NCBI GenBank assembly: GCA_029260815.1
Contig: JAJDCN010000269.1
Coordinates: 1-33,177 of the forward strand
Origin: Planctomycetota bacterium
GTDB lineage: Bacteria > Planctomycetota > B129-G9 > JAJDCN01
Direction of reading: 5' to 3'
DNA length: 33,177 nt
Shown here: positions 7,655 through 15,295 of the stretch, piece after piece
How positions within the stretch are numbered: the first letter of the stretch is position 1
Layout of the letters: every line of letters begins with the position of its first letter
Translations under genes and position numbers: made by a program
Notes under the pieces: model-generated
What the model saw: only the letters and a program-made list of their open reading frames with translations
Told to the model about the DNA's origin: nothing
The model's database searches: none

Positions 7655-8763
7655 TCGTGCCCCTCCTCTGAGATCTGGATCATGAACGTCAGCCATGAGT
7701 CGGTTCGGAGTAACAGTGCATTGAGCTGCCGATCGGATAAACCCGTTTCCAGTTGATGAACCCGATTGAGAAACTGGACGTATTCCACGAGCGCCTTGGT
7801 ATCGCTATCGAGGAAATCGCTCAGAGGTTCGTGGTTGATTTCTCGACATACATAGAGGATGCGTGCTCGCCTGGTGGGTTTGCCTTCATGGAGCAGTTCC
7901 GGATGCTTGCCGGAAAGCCAGGGAATCACATTCTCGTCCGAAGCCAGGCTCCGGAGCAGGTGGCCCCACAGTTCCCGCAAGGAGGCCAGAACGTGACGCC
8001 CGCGATCAATGCCACCGCCAGACAGGGCCTCTCTTGCGCCCTGATATGCCTTGGCCAGTGCGGGATTGACCCGGCTCAGCAAATCGAAGACGCCTGACGT
8101 TTCCTCACGCACATCGGCCAGCACAGATGCTTGTTCGTCATCAGCATCTTCCGCATCATCTGGCCATAGCTCCATGACCGCACGTCCAGTGACCAGCACC
8201 TCACGACTCGCACTCGGTAGCACGAAGGATGGCAACGCTGTCAACTTCGGGAGGCTTTCGACGGCAAGCGCGAGTCTGTCGAAACCGGATGTGAGATTTT
8301 CGAATCGCCCCTGAAGCTGCGCGACGATGTCGTCTTGAAATTTGAATGCGTTTCGAATCCTATCGAAGTCGATTCTGGTGCTGAACGTTTCGGCGATAGT
8401 CGCCATTTGCGATGCCGACGTGAGCGCCAATTTTGCGGATGCTTGAATATGGCTGAGGCGGTCCGCGCTGGCCTGGACATTGCGCATCCAACTGGCATGG
8501 ACCCGGGCCAGATTATCTATCCCTCGCGTGTCGATCTTGATCTTGTCGAAGGAGGTCAGCATCCGCTGGTTGGCCTGAGCGATTTCCTGCATGCGCGTGA
8601 CAACACCACTCACCTTCAATTGCTCGGCCAGGGCAAGGTGGCTGCGGCGGAACGGCTCCAGAGCCTTTTCCATTTGCTGAAACGAATCGAGATAGGCAGG
8701 CCGCAAGGCGCGGCTTGCCTGTTCGAGCTGTTTCTGCATTGCCAAGTAGGACGACGTACTCAT
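7648..8763 (-). CDS. Coiled-coil protein with pPIWI-associated-nuclease-like C-terminus
   Basis: The 371-residue product has a long helical, glutamine- and alanine-rich N-terminal half (about 1-175) that looks like coiled coil, an acidic linker PDDAEDADDE (201-210), and a compact C-terminal domain (about 230-365). The latter has the pattern NPALAKAYQGAREAL, then RHVLASLRELWGHLLRSLA, then TRRARILYVCREI. I associate this pattern with the predicted pPIWI-associating nuclease family, with moderate confidence. No membrane segment is present. The gene is followed by the ATPase gene with a 7-base overlap, so both are made together. A long coiled coil plus an effector-like tail suggests a sensor or scaffold for the ATPase/PLD pair. 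Confidence 0.6.
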   Translation of the reverse strand: MSTSSYLAMQKQLEQASRALRPAYLDSFQQMEKALEPFRRSHLALAEQLKVSGVVTRMQEIAQANQRMLTSFDKIKIDTRGIDNLARVHASWMRNVQASADRLSHIQASAKLALTSASQMATIAETFSTRIDFDRIRNAFKFQDDIVAQLQGRFENLTSGFDRLALAVESLPKLTALPSFVLPSASREVLVTGRAVMELWPDDAEDADDEQASVLADVREETSGVFDLLSRVNPALAKAYQGAREALSGGGIDRGRHVLASLRELWGHLLRSLASDENVIPWLSGKHPELLHEGKPTRRARILYVCREINHEPLSDFLDSDTKALVEYVQFLNRVHQLETGLSDRQLNALLLRTDSWLTFMIQISEEGHEC

Positions 8764-8790
8764 GAGTTCATCAAGCCTCCGGTTTCCACA

Positions 8791-9045
8791 CTATCTTTTC
8801 TTCTTTCCCTTCTCCCGTTGAGAAAGGGTGCTCCCGGCAGCAGATTTTGATGCCTTGCTGGTGCGCCCGTCTCGCAACGTTTTCGATGCCGCACTGGCCG
8901 CTTTCGCCGACGAGGTCTTCTTTGGAGCCTTGCGCTGCGACAAGGCGCTTCCCGAAGATGTTTTCGTAGATTTGGCCGTGCTCTTGCTGCGCAGCGTTTT
9001 TGATGCGGACGAACCGGCCTTCTTTCCTGTAACTTTCTTACCCAT
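8791..9045 (-). CDS. Small lysine/serine-rich basic protein with two 25-residue repeats
   Basis: The start at 9045 is chosen because AAGGAG lies nine bases before this ATG; it gives 84 residues, while an upstream ATG at 9099 would run into hsdS. The protein is almost entirely Lys, Ser, Ala, Thr and Arg, with no aromatic residues. It holds two copies of a unit that begins ASKTLR and ends LSQR, at residues 14-38 and 53-77 (15 of 25 identical). Small proteins with this ASK-LR...K-AAGS-LSQR pattern are widespread; I know of no assigned role. The charge suggests nucleic acid or polyphosphate binding. It sits between hsdS and the coiled-coil gene in the operon. Confidence 0.65.
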   Translation of the reverse strand: MGKKVTGKKAGSSASKTLRSKSTAKSTKTSSGSALSQRKAPKKTSSAKAASAASKTLRDGRTSKASKSAAGSTLSQREKGKKKR

Positions 9046-9082
9046 GATCAATCTCCTTGTTCTTGGTGAGGTTATTGATGTC

Positions 9083-10951
9083 CTACGAATCCCCGGCACT
9101 CATTGGCGTCAGGAGCCCACATTCCCTAAGCCCCTCCAGTGTCGATCCGAGTTTCTCGTCTGAAAACTCGGTCCGGTCCAGCTTGGCTTGCCACTCTGGG
9201 TGCTTATCGATTTCAGTTTTGATGCTGGCAATCGAAAGGTCGCCATCTTCAGCCAGTATCGCTTCGGCGGCATGAAGTACGGTCGCCCAGCGTTCAAGCG
9301 CCTGCCATCCCCAATCCTTCATCTTCTCCAGCATCGCATCGATTTGGTCTTTGGCGGCCCCGAGCGTTTTCTCCGCCTGCGCCACGCCTTTTGCGACGTC
9401 TGCGCCTGGACGGACAGGCTTGAGACCGCCTTGCGCGCGCCCCAGAACCATCCACTTTTGTTTGCGAGCGAGGCTCAGAAACTTGTGGATCGCATCGTCA
9501 AGCGGCCCGGCCGCACGCTGCGCGAACTTTTCGGTCAGCGAAAGTTCCGCCTTGCGCTGAACCAGATAGAACAGCTTAGCCAGCTTGACGCGTCCCAGCG
9601 GGCGGTCATCGGCGTGACAGCGGTCCGTGATGTATGCTGCCAGCGCTGCCTTGTTGTACATGTCATGGCCGCCATGGCGTTTGTCGGACTTCTTGCTGCC
9701 TCCTGATTTAGGAGGATTGGCCTCAAGTGTTTTTGTCTGCTGCTCCATTTCCTGGAGCAACTCTTCCATTTGGGCCTCTCGCCATTTTGCAGTGAGAGAA
9801 CCGTTGAATGCGCGATAAAGAAGCACATCGAACAAGCGGTTAATTTTCTCGCAGGACCTGAATCGGCTTTCCTCTATCCCGACAAGCTGCTCTGCCTGTT
9901 CGTTGAACGTGGCTAATGTGCTAGGGGCAGGAATCGGCGTATCGAATGAGCCCAACTGGTTCTTGTTGAGCTTGGGTATCCGAAGACGGCCTGAGTGGAC
10001 CTTCGCATAAGCCAAGAAAGCTGGAGATCGCAAGAGTGCGATGAGATACCAGCGGGATATTCGTTCGTCTTTAGGCTCAAGAGGATAAATATCCGCACTA
10101 CAGACACCCTCGAAACCCGGGAAGGAGACCTTGTTAAGGTAGGGTCGAATCTTCGAGTAAAGAATGTGATTTGGTGAAAACCAAAACTTGCTGCTCTTGA
10201 GGGCGCTGTCTCTCACCAGCTGAGGAGAGAGAATTCGCCCCGTGTCCTTCTCGATGTGCTCGCCGCCGACGTGGGGAAGGTTCTCGTATTCAGGACAATT
10301 CGGATCGACCAACCGTGTGCCGATCTCAACCAAGGAATCGAAGCGCTCTGTATCCCATCCGTTCGGATTTGTCGCCAGGTCACCGAACATTTTGCAGAAC
10401 AGTGCAGGCAGGATGCGCGCGGCTTTGGTGTCGGCCTCGGTGCGCTTCTTTCGAAGTGCTTCTGCTTGATCAAGAATTTCGACGATACGATCTTGTTCGG
10501 ACCTTGGCAGCCAGGGAATCTCCACGTCATAGACATTCTTGTCGGTGACTGCTGGGTAGTTCGCTCCACGCACATGCTGAAGAAGAGTATTGATAAATTG
10601 CTTCGTCCGGACGAAGAAGAAAAGAAGCCGTGGATGAAGAACCGACTCCATTGCCCTAAGCACGCAAAAACCCGTAGATGCTATTTCACCGCCAAGTTCA
10701 CTGGGCACCATCGCCACGGCATTGAGATTGGGGCGAACGGTAGAAACGACTACGTCGTTAGCTTCAACCACTTGTCGTGCCCGACTGGGAGCATCGCTGC
10801 CAAGAAGCTCTGCCGTTGAGGCAATGCACTTCTGTTCTCTATCGATACCGGAGATGTCTATGTATCGAAATGATGAATCCGGACTAAGGCGAGGATCCGT
10901 CTTTCGCGCCCGGGTACAGAGAGCGCCGATTCTAGCTGTGGGCCACGTCAT
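9083..10951 (-). CDS. hsdS: Type I restriction-modification specificity subunit HsdS with C-terminal extension
   Basis: HsdS reads the DNA target and bridges HsdM and HsdR. The 622-residue product has the expected layout: target recognition domain 1 (about 1-150), a conserved helical spacer with QDRIVEILDQAEALRKK (153-169), target recognition domain 2 (about 200-345) and a second conserved helix ending SLTAKWR (385-391). It then continues for about 230 residues, roughly twice the usual tail. The extra part contains a glutamine-rich helix, a Ser/Lys linker and a domain from about 431 (PLGRVKLAKLFYLVQRKAEL) that faintly resembles SocA/Panacea-type antitoxin domains. The ATG overlaps the hsdM stop as ATGA. 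Met431 could serve as an internal start for the tail alone. Confidence 0.9.
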   Translation of the reverse strand: MTWPTARIGALCTRARKTDPRLSPDSSFRYIDISGIDREQKCIASTAELLGSDAPSRARQVVEANDVVVSTVRPNLNAVAMVPSELGGEIASTGFCVLRAMESVLHPRLLFFFVRTKQFINTLLQHVRGANYPAVTDKNVYDVEIPWLPRSEQDRIVEILDQAEALRKKRTEADTKAARILPALFCKMFGDLATNPNGWDTERFDSLVEIGTRLVDPNCPEYENLPHVGGEHIEKDTGRILSPQLVRDSALKSSKFWFSPNHILYSKIRPYLNKVSFPGFEGVCSADIYPLEPKDERISRWYLIALLRSPAFLAYAKVHSGRLRIPKLNKNQLGSFDTPIPAPSTLATFNEQAEQLVGIEESRFRSCEKINRLFDVLLYRAFNGSLTAKWREAQMEELLQEMEQQTKTLEANPPKSGGSKKSDKRHGGHDMYNKAALAAYITDRCHADDRPLGRVKLAKLFYLVQRKAELSLTEKFAQRAAGPLDDAIHKFLSLARKQKWMVLGRAQGGLKPVRPGADVAKGVAQAEKTLGAAKDQIDAMLEKMKDWGWQALERWATVLHAAEAILAEDGDLSIASIKTEIDKHPEWQAKLDRTEFSDEKLGSTLEGLRECGLLTPMSAGDS

Positions 10952-12618
10952 TCTAATTCCTCAACTTTCAGCAAGATCGAATCAAGTCCTTCAACGATAG
11001 CTTGCTCGTCTTCCCGGAGTGAGTTGATCAGATCAATAGGATCGTCGTCCGGCGCAGAGGTCCCGATGGTTGGCTTGTAACGACTTGCAGCCAAGTTGTA
11101 ATCGTTCTCGCCAATTCGCCTGATGGTTGCCCACCAGCATCGCGGTAAATCACTGCCCGCTTGCAGCACCGAGTTCGCCTCAATGCCCGGCGCCTTCTTG
11201 AAGCTCGACTTCTTGTACTCGGCCCACTGCGCAAGCAAGTTCGGAAGGTCATTACGCTCTGGCGTTTCGGGGCGGCCGCCCCCCGAGACCTTATCGGGGT
11301 CATAACCGTCGATCCGGACGTCGTAAAACCAGACCTTTCCCTTCTGCTTAGACTTCTTGTCAGGCTTGGCGTCTTTGGGCGGTCGACGGAACACAAGTAC
11401 CCCGGTTTTGACACCCGCGTAGGGTTTGAAAACCCCGGCGGGCAGGGAGACGACGGCTAAAAGGTCGTAATCTTCGACGATCTTGCGTCGAAGCTCGACA
11501 TGGGCTGACGTGGACCCGAACAGAAGCCCCTCGGGCACGACCACCGCACATCGCCCGCCAGGAGCAAGTGCCTCCATCATCACCCCGAGAAATAGCAGTT
11601 CACTCTTCTTCGAGTTGGTCGGTAGGTCATTGCGGATGGATTCCTTTGGTAACTGCCCGGCGAATGGCGGATTCGAGAGGATGACCTTGTACTTGCGGGC
11701 AAGGTCGTCTTCGGTCAGACCGCCCATGTCGGAAAGCGTGTTGCCTCGTTTTACATTGGCCTTGCGAATGCCGTGAAGGACCAGGTTCATCATGGAGATG
11801 CGCATCATCTGGCGCGATACGTCGATTCCGAAGATCGACCGTTCAAGGATGCCCCAATCAGGAATCTTCTCGCCCGGTCCCTTGCGATAGGTCTGTAGTG
11901 TCGGGATTTCCTTGCGCGCCTCCTCAAGGCTCTGATTGCGCTTTTCTAACCACTCTTCGCCGTATATGGGAACTTCCTGTGGTTCGGTGGAGTACTTGGC
12001 CAGGATGTATTCCACCGCATCGATCAGGAATCCGCCCGTACCGCAAGCTGGGTCATAGACGGTGTCGCCGAGGTCAGGATCGACCATCTCGACCATCATG
12101 GTGCGGATCTGTCGCGGTGTGCGAAACTGGCCGTTCAAAGCCGACTGACCAAGATGGGTGAGCATGTACTCGAAGATATCGCCCTTGACGTCCGTTCCAA
12201 GTTTGGCGAATTCGATATTGTCGATTTCATCCACAACCTGTTTGAGAACATTGGGGTCCACGATTTCAAGCACTGCATCACGGAAGTATTCAGCGATCTG
12301 CGGCACTTCCTTCACCAGCGATGCCATGTATGGAAATACTTCATCCCGGATGAAGTCTCGCAGTTCCGTTCCGCTCTTGAACCGCCACTTGGTCCAGCGA
12401 TAGCGTTCGGATTGCTTGGGAAAAAGGCGTTTACCGTTCCCGTTGCTCGTCTTGCCCGTTAGCCTGGCTTGCAGCTCGCGGGTGGCCTCTTCCTCATCGA
12501 GCAACTTGAGATAGATCAGGTAGGAGATCTGCTCGATGTAGGTGACCGGGTTGGTGACACCGCCTGCCCAGAGGATGTCCGTAATCCGGTTCAGTTTCCT
12601 TCTCAAATCCTGGTTCAT
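10948..12618 (-). CDS. hsdM: Type I restriction-modification DNA methyltransferase subunit HsdM
   Basis: A 556-residue N6-adenine methyltransferase. It has the HsdM N-terminal helical domain (about 5-155), the SAM-binding motif I DPACGTGGFL (189-198) and the catalytic motif IV NPPF (316-319). The length is normal for the family. It methylates the target adenines chosen by HsdS and so protects host DNA. The start follows AAGGA with six bases of spacing and comes nine bases after the hsdR stop; the end overlaps hsdS by four bases. All key residues are present, so methylation should be active. If the operon is inducible, as the sigma54 promoter suggests, methylation and restriction would be induced together. 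Confidence 0.95.
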   Translation of the reverse strand: MNQDLRRKLNRITDILWAGGVTNPVTYIEQISYLIYLKLLDEEEATRELQARLTGKTSNGNGKRLFPKQSERYRWTKWRFKSGTELRDFIRDEVFPYMASLVKEVPQIAEYFRDAVLEIVDPNVLKQVVDEIDNIEFAKLGTDVKGDIFEYMLTHLGQSALNGQFRTPRQIRTMMVEMVDPDLGDTVYDPACGTGGFLIDAVEYILAKYSTEPQEVPIYGEEWLEKRNQSLEEARKEIPTLQTYRKGPGEKIPDWGILERSIFGIDVSRQMMRISMMNLVLHGIRKANVKRGNTLSDMGGLTEDDLARKYKVILSNPPFAGQLPKESIRNDLPTNSKKSELLFLGVMMEALAPGGRCAVVVPEGLLFGSTSAHVELRRKIVEDYDLLAVVSLPAGVFKPYAGVKTGVLVFRRPPKDAKPDKKSKQKGKVWFYDVRIDGYDPDKVSGGGRPETPERNDLPNLLAQWAEYKKSSFKKAPGIEANSVLQAGSDLPRCWWATIRRIGENDYNLAASRYKPTIGTSAPDDDPIDLINSLREDEQAIVEGLDSILLKVEELE

Positions 12619-12627
12619 TTCGATTCC

Positions 12628-14829
12628 TTATGCACTCTTCTTGAAGACCGATTCGTTCAGGTCCTCGACGATGTCTTTAAGCCCTTTTTCGCCGAACAGT
12701 TCGACGCCTAACTCGGCTGCGTTCAAGATCGACAGCGGCGGCTGGAACAGGTCTTCAAGTTCGATCCGGCCTCTAGCAATTCCACGATTCTTCAACAGCG
12801 AAAGATACTGCGCCTGCTGCGGGGTTATCGATTTCGCCACAAGCCATGCCTGGAAGTTCTCCGTCAGTTCTTCATCGCGACTCTTAATCTTGAGGTTTCC
12901 AAGAGCGGCCTTGATAAAGTCGATCAGGTTTCCACCGGGTTGCTGGTAGGCGCGCCGAAGGTTTTCCTCATTGAAATACATCTCGGGGCGGTTCAATCGG
13001 TCGGCGAGAGCCTGTTCTTCGTTCTCATCCAACAGTTCCCCGTCACGGACTTTCTTAATGACGGGATCGTCTTTTGCAGAAGATTGAACCGCCTTCTGCC
13101 AGTTGGTGATGTAATCCTTTTTGTCCACGCGCTCGCCATCCTTGCCAACCTCAACGTAGGTGACCGCATGAAGCCACTCATCCTGCAGTCCCAACTCGAC
13201 AAGATCGCGCCGCTCACCGGGAGGCTTGCGCGTGCCGCCAGGCGCGACACCGCTACCAGCACCCGTGAAGATGTCGGTGTCGCTGTCGTTGAAATACTCG
13301 TGGTTGCCGAAGAAGTCGTAGATGACGAATTTCTTCTTATCGATGTGTGGGGCGGTGCGGGTTCCACGACCGCGCATCTGCTGATAGAGAATCGGGCTTC
13401 GGACACGGCGGCACATGACGAGGTGGAGCACCTCGCGGCAGTCAAACCCGGTATCCAGCATTCCGACACTGACCGCGACCTGGGGATAGTCTTCGCGTTT
13501 GAATTTCCGGATGAGGTCGTCCGCGTTGGCCACATCACTCGTGATAACCTCCGCGTACTGCCCCTTCAGATCAGGATGGAGTTCATTCAAGTAGTTGGCG
13601 AGGCGGGCAGCATGGTGTTTGGTAATGGCAAAGACAATGGTCTTGCCTGGGCCAACCTTCTGACCTGGCGCAAGTTCCTGATAACTCTTCCATGCCAAGC
13701 GGTCGAATTCCTGGATCATCTTCTTGTTCGAGTCTTCATTCGTCCATTCGCGCTCGAATTTAGCAGGGTCGTAGGATTCGTCCTCGACTTCCGTGCCTTC
13801 CGCGAGCAGAACGGTGATCCCTGTGGCGAATTTGTAGGGCGCTAAATAGCCGCTCTTAAACGCCTCCTGAATTGGAAAAGCAAAATCAGGCTGGCCATCC
13901 TTACACTGATAGAATTGAAACGTGTTCCTTTCTATGTAGGCCGAAGGCGTTGCTGTTAATCCGATGTGCAAGGCGTCGAAATGCGTGAGTGCGGTCTGCC
14001 ATGAGCCGTAAATTGATCGATGCGATTCGTCAACAACGACGACATCAAAGTAGCCGCTGGTGAATTCCGTATAGCGGCTGACCATGGTTTGGAGCAGGCA
14101 AACTGTGATCTGCTGCTCCTGACGCGCCATGCCAGGGCGAAGCCAATAACTACCGTGTTGATTCAGCACATCCTGGAACGCCTCAAGAGCCTGCTTGGCC
14201 AGCTGCTCACGGTCAACAAGGAACAGCACCCGTTCAGCGCGCCCTGCCTGGATCAATCGCTTTATATACAGGCAGGTCAGGTCTGTTTTTCCCGTGCCCG
14301 TTGGAAGCTCGATAAGAAAACGCCGTTTGCCAAGTTCGATGGCGTGATCCAGCGCTTGCATGGCCTCCCGTTGATAGGAGCGAACCTGTCGGTCTTCTCC
14401 CTGGCGCAGGTAGTACTCAGGGATATCGACTGACGCAAGCGGCTTGCGCGTGGCTCGCATCTCGACGAGGCGCTCAAGGTCACGTCTGGAGAAAAACGAG
14501 TTGACGATTCGAGCATCATCGTTCGTGTAGTCCCAGAAGTAGATCAGTTCGCCATTCGTTAGAAAAATGAACGGTGCGCCGATCTTCTTCGCGTAGGGAA
14601 GAGCTTGCTGCTTCGCCGTATAAGGTTCGATGGCGGAGCGCTTCGCTTCGAGGATAGCTAACGGGCGACCGTTTCTTGCCATCAACATGTAATCAGCACG
14701 CCCGCCATCCGGAGTCGTCAGCTCAGTAGCCACCTGCGATTTGTCAGACGGTTCCCATCCGGCCTGTTTCAGCAGGTCGTCGATCACGATTCTTGCATCG
14801 GCTTCAGTCGAATGGTCCTTCACGGGCAT
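12628..14829 (-). CDS. hsdR: Type I restriction enzyme HsdR (EcoEI-like DEAD-box helicase-nuclease)
   Basis: The 733-residue motor and endonuclease subunit has an N-terminal PD-(D/E)xK domain with Asp46 (GGRADYML) and Glu61-Ala-Lys63. Next come a superfamily 2 helicase core with Walker A LPTGTGKT (175-182) and motif II VVVDESHRS (264-272), a second RecA-like domain ending QQMRGRGTR, and a C-terminal helical region of the EcoEI type. It translocates DNA and cleaves it far from unmethylated HsdS targets. The ATG at 14829 follows AGGAGA and lies 18 bases after the SNase-fold gene. All catalytic motifs look intact. It is the second gene after the sigma54 promoter, which is unusual because hsd genes are more often transcribed from sigma70 promoters. 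Confidence 0.93.
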   Translation of the reverse strand: MPVKDHSTEADARIVIDDLLKQAGWEPSDKSQVATELTTPDGGRADYMLMARNGRPLAILEAKRSAIEPYTAKQQALPYAKKIGAPFIFLTNGELIYFWDYTNDDARIVNSFFSRRDLERLVEMRATRKPLASVDIPEYYLRQGEDRQVRSYQREAMQALDHAIELGKRRFLIELPTGTGKTDLTCLYIKRLIQAGRAERVLFLVDREQLAKQALEAFQDVLNQHGSYWLRPGMARQEQQITVCLLQTMVSRYTEFTSGYFDVVVVDESHRSIYGSWQTALTHFDALHIGLTATPSAYIERNTFQFYQCKDGQPDFAFPIQEAFKSGYLAPYKFATGITVLLAEGTEVEDESYDPAKFEREWTNEDSNKKMIQEFDRLAWKSYQELAPGQKVGPGKTIVFAITKHHAARLANYLNELHPDLKGQYAEVITSDVANADDLIRKFKREDYPQVAVSVGMLDTGFDCREVLHLVMCRRVRSPILYQQMRGRGTRTAPHIDKKKFVIYDFFGNHEYFNDSDTDIFTGAGSGVAPGGTRKPPGERRDLVELGLQDEWLHAVTYVEVGKDGERVDKKDYITNWQKAVQSSAKDDPVIKKVRDGELLDENEEQALADRLNRPEMYFNEENLRRAYQQPGGNLIDFIKAALGNLKIKSRDEELTENFQAWLVAKSITPQQAQYLSLLKNRGIARGRIELEDLFQPPLSILNAAELGVELFGEKGLKDIVEDLNESVFKKSA

Positions 14830-14847
14830 GCTCTCCTGATTCTCAAA

Positions 14848-15132
14848 TCACTTGTACGCTGGAAAGTAATCCGCCAGGTACTTGCCTTTGAAGTACACGT
14901 CACAGACGAGCCTGCCGCGATCCACCTTGTGGGCGGTGCGGAGGTCAACCTGTTCACCCAGGATCAGGCGGGTGAGCTTTTCCTTAGCGGCCTGCCCACC
15001 GGCGGCGTGAAGTTCCGGGGCGTCAAACCCAGTAGGGCGAACCCGCGTTCCTGATTGCCCTTCCCACTTCCATCCACCGCTAACCTCAAACGTGTCGCCA
15101 TCGATGATCAAACTAACCGTAAACTGTGCCAT
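14848..15132 (-). CDS. SNase-fold (thermonuclease-like) nuclease, apparently cytoplasmic
   Basis: A 94-residue staphylococcal-nuclease-fold protein. The start at 15132 is chosen over an upstream one because AAGGAG is placed well before it, and the extra residues would cover the sigma54 promoter region. Key residues line up with staphylococcal nuclease: IIDGDT with Asp11 and Asp13, Arg32 (for Arg35), Asp37 and Glu40 in GFDAPE (for Asp40 and Glu43), and Arg74 in DRGRL (for Arg87). The enzyme is therefore expected to be active on DNA or RNA. There is no signal peptide or membrane segment, unlike most secreted thermonucleases. It is the first gene after the sigma54 promoter, so it would be made first on induction; a toxic or nucleic-acid-degrading effector role is inferred. 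Confidence 0.8.
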   Translation of the reverse strand: MAQFTVSLIIDGDTFEVSGGWKWEGQSGTRVRPTGFDAPELHAAGGQAAKEKLTRLILGEQVDLRTAHKVDRGRLVCDVYFKGKYLADYFPAYK

Positions 15133-15180
15133 AATCGAATCTCCTTTCTTGCTTCGGACCAAGTTCTGGCAAGCAAGAAA

Positions 15181-15196
15181 CGCAAGGTGCGTGCCA
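15181..15196 (-). promoter_or_regulatory. Sigma54 (RpoN) -24/-12 promoter of the SNase-hsdRMS operon
   Basis: Read on the minus strand, the site is TGGCAC, five bases, then TTGCG. It matches the sigma54 consensus TGGCAC-N5-TTGC at every conserved position, with the GG and GC the required distance apart. The predicted start of transcription is about 12 bases further on, near 15170, leaving a leader of about 38 bases before the SNase ATG at 15132. It lies directly downstream of the gene for a sigma54-dependent activator (15296-16804), which is the strongest support for its function. Confidence 0.8.
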
Positions 15197-15209
15197 AAGA
15201 CGTCAGTCG

Positions 15210-15227
15210 CGCACAATTGTCTGTGCG
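15210..15227. promoter_or_regulatory. Inverted repeat CGCACA-N6-TGTGCG just upstream of the sigma54 promoter
   Basis: A perfect 6+6 bp dyad with a six-base spacer (ATTGTC) lies 14 bases upstream of the -24 element. It could be the site for the Fis-type DNA-binding domain of the activator, although enhancers are usually about 100 bases further upstream. It may instead bind a repressor. The assignment is inferred from position and symmetry alone. Confidence 0.35.
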
Positions 15228-15295
15228 GCCAGGCCTTATGGCATTTCGCTTCGTCATGGTCATTTTTCGCTCTTTCAACCCAGGCTTCAAAATCT

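Noticed and set aside
8335-8850. 171-codon plus-strand frame
   Set aside because: It is antisense to the coiled-coil gene and crosses into the basic-protein region; no motif or RBS supports it.
12940-13845. 301-codon plus-strand frame
   Set aside because: It is the antisense of hsdR, whose motifs and length are fully typical; the plus-strand product has no domain.
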